Positions 8,245-15,148 of a stretch of DNA of 64,000 nucleotides are shown in pieces (the stretch's first letter is position 1; the number at the start of each line of letters is the position of its first letter). The stretch comes from CAYMDP01 sp964389375 (lineage in GTDB: Bacteria > Bdellovibrionota > Bdellovibrionia > Bdellovibrionales > UBA1609). The stretch is from positions 1-64,000 of the forward strand of contig CAYMDP010000011.1 in NCBI GenBank assembly GCA_964389375.1. The letters run 5' to 3'. Both the position numbers and the translations under genes were made by a program. The notes under the pieces were generated by a model, which worked only from the letters and a program-made list of their open reading frames with translations, had not been told where the DNA came from and did not search any database.

Positions 8245-9530
8245 TGGGTCATCAGCGGATAAACTTTAAGCAGGCAATGGGAAGCTCTATCATTAGAGTG
8301 ATCCTTATAGCGATTCTTGGGCTTTTGATATTCAATATGGTTTGGGGAATTGGGGTCTCTCGAAGAGAGCAAGAGAGTCTTCAAGTTTTGCTGACTAAAA
8401 CCATCACTTCCTCAATACAAGAGCCCTTCTTGCAAGGGGCTTATATTGAAGTCGCGCGTAGACTTCGAGGCTGGTCAGAAAACAAAGAGATAGATTGTAT
8501 TTTTGTAGAGGCTTCGGGGTTTCAGTTTAATGAATGCCCTTTTCCTAAACAGTCTTTGGTAAATCCAATTGTAGTGACGGACCTCGCCTTTGCCGAGACG
8601 ACACAGTCCAAAGCAAGTTTGTATATTAAATTTAATAATTCTCGATACCTTATGTGGTTGGGTGCAAAAGTATTTGTTGATCTCGCAATATTTCTATCAA
8701 TTCTTGGATATCTTTTAAAATCAGTCAGCCATTTTTCTGCAGGCGTTCAGCATCAGTTAAATCGGGTTCTCGGTCGTCTTCGAAGAAGCGATTCGGCGGC
8801 ACATGAAAATGAATCAAGCCTTGTGGAACTTTATCAGCTCGAGCAGGGGATTTTGGAACTATTGGATAAAGAAAAGAAATATATTGCAGCGGAAGCTGAG
8901 GCCCGTCTTGCAAGGCAGGTCAGCCATGATATTCGCTCTCCCTTATCTGCCTTGCAAATTGCGCTAAGAGCCTCCGGTGAAAACCAAGCCAACTTGATTA
9001 AACAGTGTATTGTTAGGATCGGCTCAATAGCAGACGATTTATTGAAGAATCGGGGATTAGATCGACAGAGTTTCGATCCATGTTTGTTGTCTGACATTCT
9101 CGAAGAAGTGATCGAAGAGAAGCAGTTAGAGTTTATGGAGAGGTCTGAAATAAGCTTTGTAAGGAGTTTTTCTAAGTCACAAAGAAAAATTGAAATCAAT
9201 AAGTCACAGTTGCAAAGAGTACTTTCAAATTTGATCAACAATTCAGTGGAATCCTTCAAGGCACCGGGCGTGATTGAGGTTTTTGCTAAAGAAGTAGGGG
9301 ACCATGTTTATATTGAAGTTAGAGATAACGGGTCAGGAATTCCTGAGAATGTGCTTAACAGACTTGGAGAGAAGGGATTTAGTATTGGTAAGGACGCGCA
9401 CTCACAAAGTGGATACGGAATGGGAATTCCTCATGCCATGGAAGTTGTGAAGAGTTTTCCTAAGGGGAGTTTATCAATTGATTCGAAACCGGGCCTCGGA
9501 ACGACCATAAAAATCAGTTTTGACGTCTAG
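8244..9530 (+). CDS. Membrane sensor histidine kinase
   Basis: A protein of 428 residues with a membrane segment near 15-36, a ~100-residue outer region and a second membrane segment near 138-158, followed by a helical linker. The phosphoacceptor box is RQVSHDIRSPLSAL (H228). The ATPase domain shows NLINNSVESF (N box), VRDNGSGIP (G1) and SGYGMGIPHAMEVV (G2). The start overlaps the binding-protein stop (TAATG). No response regulator is present, so its partner must lie elsewhere. The stop codon coincides with the left edge of the RAYT transposon, but the C-terminus looks complete. Confidence 0.88.
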   Translation: MGHQRINFKQAMGSSIIRVILIAILGLLIFNMVWGIGVSRREQESLQVLLTKTITSSIQEPFLQGAYIEVARRLRGWSENKEIDCIFVEASGFQFNECPFPKQSLVNPIVVTDLAFAETTQSKASLYIKFNNSRYLMWLGAKVFVDLAIFLSILGYLLKSVSHFSAGVQHQLNRVLGRLRRSDSAAHENESSLVELYQLEQGILELLDKEKKYIAAEAEARLARQVSHDIRSPLSALQIALRASGENQANLIKQCIVRIGSIADDLLKNRGLDRQSFDPCLLSDILEEVIEEKQLEFMERSEISFVRSFSKSQRKIEINKSQLQRVLSNLINNSVESFKAPGVIEVFAKEVGDHVYIEVRDNGSGIPENVLNRLGEKGFSIGKDAHSQSGYGMGIPHAMEVVKSFPKGSLSIDSKPGLGTTIKISFDV

Positions 9531-10192
9531 GTGCCCGTCGTATTTTTGCGTAACAGTGCGTAGTCATAGTTTTCTTGGAAGCCCGATTTTCCCCTTGGGA
9601 ATTTGAAATCGTGGCGTCTAAGTGCTTTGTTGACGGCCACGGTGTATTGTTCATCTTGTGCTTGGTTGATCCAATCTAGAAGGGCTTGTCGTTCGTTTGG
9701 AATATGCTCCTCAAATCCATTTGTATTTTTAGTAATTATTTTCTGAAATTTTTCGTGCTGTGGGTTTAGCGTGGACCATTCGTATTGCTCTGCCTGTATC
9801 ACGATTCCAGGTTTTACGGGGTTCAGGTAGATATACTTCAGCGCGTGGGCATAGTGCTTGGGGTCTTTGATAATCGTCCAGTGGTATCTTGAGCCATAAA
9901 TTTTATTGATCCGTCCAGTCAGGCGGGCAATCCCACGGCTGGTCTCGGTTTGGAGATAGCGCATGCCCTGGTCGATATTAGAGAATGGCGAAGTCGCAAG
10001 AAGATGAAAATGATTGGCCATTAAAACAAAGGCATGAAATTGGAGCCCATATCTGAGGATAATTTTTTCGAAACTATCTGCAAAAAGGTCATAAATTTTT
10101 ACAGCGGGCGCGTGAAACCAGTCGCGATTATTCGACCGAGCGCAGATGTGATAGGGGTATAAATCTGATCTTTCAAGGGGCTTTCGCGGCAT
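9527..10192 (-). CDS. REP-associated tyrosine transposase (RAYT, Y1/IS200-like)
   Basis: A protein of 221 residues. The HUH motif is MANHFHLLA (H61, H63) and the tyrosine region is YIYLNPVKPG (near residue 120), as in TnpA_REP proteins, which nick and rejoin single-stranded DNA next to REP hairpins. The start is ATG at 10192. The last residues (ALLRKNTTGT) are encoded by the terminal repeat itself, and its TAG overlaps the kinase stop by 4 nt. It looks intact and possibly active. Confidence 0.88.
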   Translation of the reverse strand: MPRKPLERSDLYPYHICARSNNRDWFHAPAVKIYDLFADSFEKIILRYGLQFHAFVLMANHFHLLATSPFSNIDQGMRYLQTETSRGIARLTGRINKIYGSRYHWTIIKDPKHYAHALKYIYLNPVKPGIVIQAEQYEWSTLNPQHEKFQKIITKNTNGFEEHIPNERQALLDWINQAQDEQYTVAVNKALRRHDFKFPRGKSGFQENYDYALLRKNTTGT

Positions 10193-10318
10193 TTAGGACT
10201 CAAAATGCAAGTGTCCGTCCAGGGCCAGTTGCCAACAGTCCATCGAATCGGTCCGACCAGAAGAATTTCATACGAAATTCGAATCAACGCCCCGTTACGC
10301 AAAAATACGACGGGCACC
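9530..10318. mobile_element. RAYT/REP transposon, 789 bp, complete copy
   Basis: The element runs between inverted terminal repeats. The left end (9530-9568) and the right end (10291-10318, inverted) share GGTGCCCGTCGTATTTTTGC plus GTAA. It contains one transposase gene on the minus strand and lies exactly between two convergent stop codons, the kinase TAG and the peroxiredoxin TAA, so it disrupts nothing. Several partial copies occur in the first 17 kb and none that I could see beyond. Confidence 0.85.
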
Positions 10319-10320
10319 TT

Positions 10321-10947
10321 TTACTTCGCGAGTTCCTTTACTACAGCCATCAATACATTGGCTGAAATTCTCGATTGATATGTGGGATTGACGTAGGTGT
10401 ATTCGATGATTCCCTTTTTAGAAATTGCAAAAACCGAGGGGACGGGGAGCAGGTGATGGCTTTCGCCAGAAGCAGCGGCTAAATCAATCTTGAATGTTTT
10501 ATATTTTTTGACTGTGGCTTCATCGACCTTAAATGCGATGCCAAAAGCTTTTGCGGCGGACATTTTGCTATCTGAATAAAGCTGGTACTTGAGTTTATTT
10601 TTTTCTGTGCTCTTTTTTAGTTCCGAGGCTTTGTCCGGGCTTATTGCGATGATTTGAACTCCGAGTTTCTTGATTTGGTCTTCGATAGATTGAAGCTCGC
10701 CAAGATGCAGATTGCAGTAAGGGCACCATCCGCCCCGATAGAAAATCACTATAGTCGGTTTGCCATCTAAAATATCTTTCAATTTTTTGGATTTGCCATC
10801 GAGTTGCTGAAGGCTTGTCTCTGGAGCACTGGTTCCAACTAGTAGAGGTCTTACTTCTTCAGCTGATGGGGCATAATCCGCCGCATTTGTCGTCACTGAA
10901 GCCGCGAGAGCAAAAAATACGACTGATATTACTTTCGACAATGCCAT
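10321..10947 (-). CDS. Secreted peroxiredoxin-like AhpC/TSA protein
   Basis: A protein of 208 residues with a signal peptide (MALSKVISVVFFALAASVTT). The thioredoxin fold has the redox centre YRGGWCPYCNLHLGEL, then IIAISPD and LPVPSVFAISKKG. This matches the peroxiredoxin-like AhpC/TSA family, which reduces peroxides or thiols in the periplasm. The stop lies 3 nt from the transposon edge. It is monocistronic as far as visible. Confidence 0.82.
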   Translation of the reverse strand: MALSKVISVVFFALAASVTTNAADYAPSAEEVRPLLVGTSAPETSLQQLDGKSKKLKDILDGKPTIVIFYRGGWCPYCNLHLGELQSIEDQIKKLGVQIIAISPDKASELKKSTEKNKLKYQLYSDSKMSAAKAFGIAFKVDEATVKKYKTFKIDLAAASGESHHLLPVPSVFAISKKGIIEYTYVNPTYQSRISANVLMAVVKELAK

Positions 10948-11061
10948 AACTTTCTCCGACTACTTATTAGTTTTGATGAGAAAGTCTTTCAGTAAATCTT
11001 TTGAGGGTCAACTCCAAGTGAACTGTGAAGCGCCCTCATATCTACCTTGACCTTATTGTCT

Positions 11062-11090
11062 GCCGTATTTTGGTGCAACAGAGCTTAGTT
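11062..11090 (+). repeat. Degenerate REP-type end repeat (copy 4)
   Basis: Compared by eye with the left terminal repeat, 23 of 29 positions agree (GCCGTATTTTGGTGCAACAG...). It lies 50 bp before a membrane protein gene and looks like an old, decayed copy. Confidence 0.5.
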
Positions 11091-11140
11091 TCTGCTTTGA
11101 TTTGTTCATAGATGGCAAGATCCGCTTCCTTGGAGTCCAA

Positions 11141-11485
11141 ATGGCCGAGATCGCAATTAATATCGCACTGACCTCAACAATTCTGTCTGTTGTTTTATGG
11201 ATTTCGAAAACTAATCCAATCCTGGGTGGTTTTATAGTTTCGCTGCCCCTTTCCACCTTGATCGTTTTAGCCTTTTCAAAAATTCAAAGCGGAGACGCGG
11301 GAAATACCTTTCTTTTGGCAAAAAGTATCTTTGCGGCAGTTCCCCTGACCTTGCTATTTTTTGTTCCATTTGTTTTAGCAGATAGACTAAAACTTACCTT
11401 TTGGGCTTCCTACCTAATCGGATTTGCACTTTTGGGGCTGAGCTACGGCATTCACAAGTGGTTGATGGCAAACTGGCTTGGCTAA
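11141..11485 (+). CDS. Small four-helix membrane protein (DUF3147-like)
   Basis: A protein of 114 residues made almost wholly of hydrophobic segments: IALTSTILSVVLWI, ILGGFIVSLPLSTLIVLAF, FAAVPLTLLFFVPFVLA and ASYLIGFALLGLSYG. I chose ATG 11141 because GGAG lies seven bases before it; an ATG at 11102 is also in frame. The pattern resembles DUF3147 inner-membrane proteins, but I am not certain. The YggU-like gene follows after 3 nt, probably in one transcript. Confidence 0.6.
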   Translation: MAEIAINIALTSTILSVVLWISKTNPILGGFIVSLPLSTLIVLAFSKIQSGDAGNTFLLAKSIFAAVPLTLLFFVPFVLADRLKLTFWASYLIGFALLGLSYGIHKWLMANWLG

Positions 11486-11488
11486 AGA

Positions 11489-11734
11489 ATGGATGGCTTA
11501 GGCGACATGGAATTAAAGATTACTGTGCTAGTTAAACCAAATTCAAGAACCGAGTCGGTCACCGAAAACCAAGACGGTTCATTTACGGTTAAAGTCAACG
11601 CACCACCTGTTGATGGTAAGGCAAATGAGCGAGTCGTCGAACTCTTGTCGAAGCATTTTAAAAGACCTAAATCGCACTTTGAGCTATTTCGTGGAGCTTC
11701 GGGCAAAAAGAAAATATTTAGGATGATGGACTAA
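11489..11734 (+). CDS. DUF167 / YggU family protein
   Basis: A protein of 81 residues with the DUF167 core: VLVKPNSRTESV, FTVKVNAPPVDGKANERVVELL and LFRGASGKKKIF. This small alpha/beta fold is widespread and has no settled function. ATG 11507 is an alternative start that would trim six residues and would leave the family's usual beginning. It sits just behind the membrane protein gene. Confidence 0.85.
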   Translation: MDGLGDMELKITVLVKPNSRTESVTENQDGSFTVKVNAPPVDGKANERVVELLSKHFKRPKSHFELFRGASGKKKIFRMMD

Positions 11735-11744
11735 GCTTAGTCGC

Positions 11745-12104
11745 TTACTCGACGTGAAATTCGTATTTTAAAGTAGCCGGAGCATCTTCTGTATTAGTCC
11801 ACATCAAACAATAATCTTGCTTTTCTTTGGGCTTAAAAACGTCCTTTTGTGAGGTCACTTTATCTTTTTTCACCGGATAAAACACTTTCTCTCCGACGTG
11901 ATAATGAATGTTAAAGTCTAGGGGCGCCACCGCCGTAAAAGAATAAGACATTTTCTGAGATGGATTTAGCGAAAGACATTCCTCATGGACCTTATTTTTG
12001 GTCAAAGTAATCTCCTTAGCAGAAGAAATGCTAAGGCCGCCAAAGGCAAAGAACAGGACAATCGACAGATTTAAGCCAGGTCGACTAGTTAATGCTTTAA
12101 ACAT
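11745..12104 (-). CDS. Secreted hypothetical protein
   Basis: A protein of 119 residues with a signal peptide-like N-terminus (LSIVLFFAFGGLSISSAKE). The start is ATG 12104, preceded by GGGGGAAT; another ATG at 12128 is in frame but has no such site. The mature part has two cysteines (HEECLSL and DYCLMW) that could form a disulfide, and it reads as a small beta-rich domain ending KYEFHVE. No family recognised. It is convergent with the YggU-like gene. Confidence 0.6.
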   Translation of the reverse strand: MFKALTSRPGLNLSIVLFFAFGGLSISSAKEITLTKNKVHEECLSLNPSQKMSYSFTAVAPLDFNIHYHVGEKVFYPVKKDKVTSQKDVFKPKEKQDYCLMWTNTEDAPATLKYEFHVE

Positions 12105-12228
12105 AGAATTCCCCCAAGACTTTCGCAAACGGAAGTTCGCACAAGCTTAAGAGGCTAAGAGTGCCCCTGTCAATTCCATTAGAGGTCCGGCTGTAGGGTG
12201 CCGGGCCCTTTTCGATTCGGACCGACGC

Positions 12229-12256
12229 GCCCTTACGCAAAAATACGACGGGCACC
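12229..12256 (-). repeat. Solo REP-type end repeat, right-end type (copy 5)
   Basis: Reads CCTTACGCAAAAATACGACG followed by GGCACC, the inverted terminal repeat. About 20 bp to its left, CGATTCGGACCGAC matches the inner part of the transposon's right end (CGAATCGGTCCGAC), so this is an internally deleted end rather than a bare repeat. It lies ~50 bp before the MarR gene. Confidence 0.85.
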
Positions 12257-12308
12257 GACTTCTTTACAATAGTTTCCTAGTAAACTATATTGGTCATCGG
12301 GGGCGAGT

Positions 12309-12779
12309 ATGCAAAAACAGCAAAAACCAAAGACGAGCGAGCTAAAATCTCATATTGGCTATCACCTTAGGGTGGTCTCGAACGCGGTTTCTCAGTCCTT
12401 TGCGCGAAAGCTGTCAGCTTTAGACGTGACGGTCGCAGAGTGGGTGATTCTAAGAGAGATGTATTCCGGGGACGAAAAAACATCGCCAAGCCGGGTCGCT
12501 GAATTGACGGGGCTCACTCGCGGAGCCATTTCAAAGCTTATCGATCGGCTTTTGCATAAAAATTTAGTCACACGCACCGAAGCTTCAGGGGACCGACGCT
12601 ACCAAGAAATAAAGCTTACAGCGAAGGCGATTAAATTGGTACCAAGGCTTGCTAGTATTGCCGATGAAAATGACGAGGGCTTTTTTTCGATCCTCTCAAA
12701 GGCAGATCAAAAGACCTTAACCAAGACTCTTTTAAAGCTTGCTGAATTTCATAAGCTCAACACCAGTCCAATCGAATAA
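12309..12779 (+). CDS. MarR family transcriptional regulator
   Basis: A protein of 156 residues with the MarR winged-helix layout: dimerisation helices (LKSHIGYHLRVVSNAVSQSF), then VTVAEWVILREM, then the recognition region VAELTGLTRGAISKLIDRLL, and a wing ASGDRRYQEIKLT. It probably regulates itself and the DUF1398 gene 29 bp downstream. A REP end lies in its promoter region. Confidence 0.9.
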   Translation: MQKQQKPKTSELKSHIGYHLRVVSNAVSQSFARKLSALDVTVAEWVILREMYSGDEKTSPSRVAELTGLTRGAISKLIDRLLHKNLVTRTEASGDRRYQEIKLTAKAIKLVPRLASIADENDEGFFSILSKADQKTLTKTLLKLAEFHKLNTSPIE

Positions 12780-12808
12780 TATCTAGCGAAATAATTAGGA
12801 GAAACCAG

Positions 12809-13225
12809 ATGAGTCAAATGACAGATAAACTTTTAGAAGCACAAAAGCACGCAATGTCGATTCGCCCGAAGGTCGGAGGATTTCCGGTCCTTGCCGAAGT
12901 TCTACGTCAAGCAGGGGTGCAAATAAATCGCTGGTCTTTACCCTCTTGTCAGTCGGTCTTTTTGATGAAGGATGGCGCTGTCGTACAGCAAGGAACCCCC
13001 TTGGTCACAGGAGTGCACGAAATTCCAAAATTTGATCAAGCGGCCTTAATTTCGGCTCTTCGGTCCGATCAAGAAGGACGAAGCGCTTTCCCAGAGTTTT
13101 TACAAAGTGCCTGGAAGGCCGGGGTCACTGGATATGATGTCGATTTCGCAGAAAGAAAAGTCATCTATTACGGTGCAAGCGGAGAGAGCTACACAGAAAA
13201 ATACCCAGCAGTCGAGTTGGATTAA
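12809..13225 (+). CDS. DUF1398 family protein (YbcV-like)
   Basis: A protein of 138 residues matching DUF1398: FPVLAEVLRQAGVQINRW near the start and VTGYDVDFAERKVIYYGASGESYTE (split here only by reading, contiguous in the protein) near the end. Function of the family is unknown. The ribosome-binding site AGGAGA is good. It follows the MarR gene and is probably under its control. Confidence 0.8.
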   Translation: MSQMTDKLLEAQKHAMSIRPKVGGFPVLAEVLRQAGVQINRWSLPSCQSVFLMKDGAVVQQGTPLVTGVHEIPKFDQAALISALRSDQEGRSAFPEFLQSAWKAGVTGYDVDFAERKVIYYGASGESYTEKYPAVELD

Positions 13226-13350
13226 GTGCCAGCGAGGATGTCTTAGCTTCAGGGCACCTTTTGGTATTGCAGCCTGTCCCCAATGATATTAGATTTCTGT
13301 ATTGAGGTTGGAAATCATAATACCGGTGGCCCAATGGGGGACGAGATTAA

Positions 13351-14196
13351 ATGGCTGTTTCTATATATGATGATCCGAAGATCTTCTGGAAAGAAGTCTC
13401 TCCGTTTTTAAAAAAAGAAGAATCAAAAAATACCCTATTTCTTGGCCTGGCCCACTTCTTTCAGACTCATCCCGAAAATTGTTTGTACCAAAGCGCAGTG
13501 CAGGGGAGTGATGGAAGTGTCGCGGCACTTCTAGTCAGTAAATATCGGACGAATATAAATTTTGTGCCCACGCCCTTCGAAGATCCAAAACAGGCCCTTA
13601 TGCTTTTTGATTCGTTTAAGGATAGTGGTATCTCAATCAATGGCATTATCGGCGAAACAAGTGTTGCGAAATGCTATCAAGATTTGTTTGAAAGAGCGGG
13701 TCAGGATTTTAAAGGTCTGATGACCCAAGGAATCTATCGCTGTCGGGAAGTCATAATGCCCAAGGTCCCAAAAGGTGTAGTTTTTCGAAAAGCGGAACTC
13801 TCAGATTTAGAAACAATTTCCAAATGGGCCGAAGAATTTCACCAAGAAGCTGTTCCACATGATCCGCCGATCAGTGGGATCGAATTCGCAAAAATAAAGA
13901 TTGATGGCGATCAAATCTATGTACTGGAAAATGCAGGACGCTTGGTTTCGATGGCGGCTTGGTCTAGGGACATAGAAAGCTCTTGTTCAGTAAATTTTGT
14001 GTACACCCCAAAAAATTTAAGAAAACTTGGTTACGCAAGCATTGTGACCGCCAAGCTGAGCCAGCATTTTTTGGAGAAGGGAAGATCCGAAACAAATCTA
14101 TATACCGATATGACGAACCCAACATCCAATAAAATCTATCAAAATATAGGCTATGAGTTTGTCTGCAACTCGGTGCACTTAGGAGCTGTCGAATGA
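13351..14196 (+). CDS. GNAT family N-acetyltransferase
   Basis: A protein of 281 residues. The acetyltransferase domain is C-terminal (~residues 145-281): FRKAELSDLETISKWAEEF, VNFVYTPKNLRKLGYASIVT (the acyl-CoA pyrophosphate loop, R-x-L-G-Y-A) and NKIYQNIGYEF. The first ~140 residues are a separate, unrecognised domain. The stop overlaps the next start (ATGA), so it heads a four-gene coupled run that ends with the Kef transporter. Substrate unknown. Confidence 0.8.
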   Translation: MAVSIYDDPKIFWKEVSPFLKKEESKNTLFLGLAHFFQTHPENCLYQSAVQGSDGSVAALLVSKYRTNINFVPTPFEDPKQALMLFDSFKDSGISINGIIGETSVAKCYQDLFERAGQDFKGLMTQGIYRCREVIMPKVPKGVVFRKAELSDLETISKWAEEFHQEAVPHDPPISGIEFAKIKIDGDQIYVLENAGRLVSMAAWSRDIESSCSVNFVYTPKNLRKLGYASIVTAKLSQHFLEKGRSETNLYTDMTNPTSNKIYQNIGYEFVCNSVHLGAVE

Positions 14197-14537
14197 TAAA
14201 TAAGTTTGAAAAAAAGGGATCTTTTCTTTGTAGAGATGGAAAGGCCAAGGCATCAAACGAGAGCTATTCAAAACAGAAGCTTTGTTTTGTGGCCTCAGAT
14301 AAGGACTTCTTAATGAGTCTTCTTTTGGAGCTATCTGAAAATGATCAATGTTACTTCGTAAAGCTATCGGATAGTGCACGAGACGGGATGTTTCTTGGGC
14401 GCTGCTTTTTTATTGAGGATAAGGTCTCTGGTAATGTATGGGCTCAATATAAAGCGCATCCAAAGGTATTTTGCAGTGTGCAAGACGATGAATTCGTAAA
14501 ACCATTTAGGGACAAAGTGGAAAGAAAAAATGGCTAA
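14193..14537 (+). CDS. Hypothetical protein within the Kef operon
   Basis: A protein of 114 residues with no signal peptide or membrane segment and no recognised family. It contains FMSLLLELSENDQCYFVK-type mixed alpha/beta sequence. It overlaps the acetyltransferase by 4 nt and the KefG-like gene by 8 nt, so it is translated from the same message. A link with potassium efflux or electrophile stress is inferred only from position. Confidence 0.6.
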   Translation: MINKFEKKGSFLCRDGKAKASNESYSKQKLCFVASDKDFLMSLLLELSENDQCYFVKLSDSARDGMFLGRCFFIEDKVSGNVWAQYKAHPKVFCSVQDDEFVKPFRDKVERKNG

Positions 14538-15147
14538 ATTGATAATTTACTACGCTCATCCTGGAGTCCAATATTCGAGAGTAAACACAGCTCTAAATTT
14601 GGCCGCCTCCGCGATTCACGACATTACATTTGTGGATCTATATGCCGAATATCCCCGCTTCAACATCAACGTCGATCGCGAGCAACATAGACTTCTTCAG
14701 CACGATGTCATCATTTTTCAGCATCCCCTGTTTTGGTACTCGACGCCGGCCTTAATTAAAGAGTGGACGGATCTGGTTTTGCAGTATGGTTTTGCTTACG
14801 GAGAGGGTGGAGATCGCCTTTCTGGCAAAATCATGATGAATGTTATCTCCGCAGGAGGTCCCGAAGAGGCCTATTCCCCTGGAGGTTACCAAGGCTATCC
14901 TCTACGCACATTCTTAACTCCTTTAGAAAGAACCGCTCACTTGTGCCAAATGAAATATTCGGCCCCCTTTGTTTTGTATTCCGCTTTAAAGGCAGAAAAG
15001 GGAGAGATCTCGAATCACTCTAAAAGCTATGCCCAACTACTTGGTTCCATTCGAGACAATACTTTTAACTTCGAAAAAGCCATTCAAGCAGATGTCATCC
15101 AAGCAAGTGATCTAAATAACTTCTTTCTTCCGAAGGCAGGCAAATAA
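14530..15147 (+). CDS. kefG: NAD(P)H-dependent flavin oxidoreductase, Kef ancillary subunit (KefG/KefF-like)
   Basis: A flavodoxin-like quinone reductase of 205 residues: LIIYYAHPGVQYSRVNTAL, DVIIFQHPLFWYSTPALIKE and QYGFAYGEGGDRLSGK are typical of the KefF/KefG/MdaB group. Such proteins bind FMN and are needed for full activity of KefB/KefC efflux channels at the inner membrane. The transporter gene starts 1 nt after this stop, which supports the assignment. Confidence 0.85.
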   Translation: MAKLIIYYAHPGVQYSRVNTALNLAASAIHDITFVDLYAEYPRFNINVDREQHRLLQHDVIIFQHPLFWYSTPALIKEWTDLVLQYGFAYGEGGDRLSGKIMMNVISAGGPEEAYSPGGYQGYPLRTFLTPLERTAHLCQMKYSAPFVLYSALKAEKGEISNHSKSYAQLLGSIRDNTFNFEKAIQADVIQASDLNNFFLPKAGK

Positions 15148-15148
15148 A

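Noticed and set aside
13223..13262. Another REP copy (AAGTGCC ... GGCACCTT)
   Set aside because: Only the outermost 6-7 bases match; the diagnostic CGTATTTTTGCG core is absent, so chance or a small hairpin is as likely.
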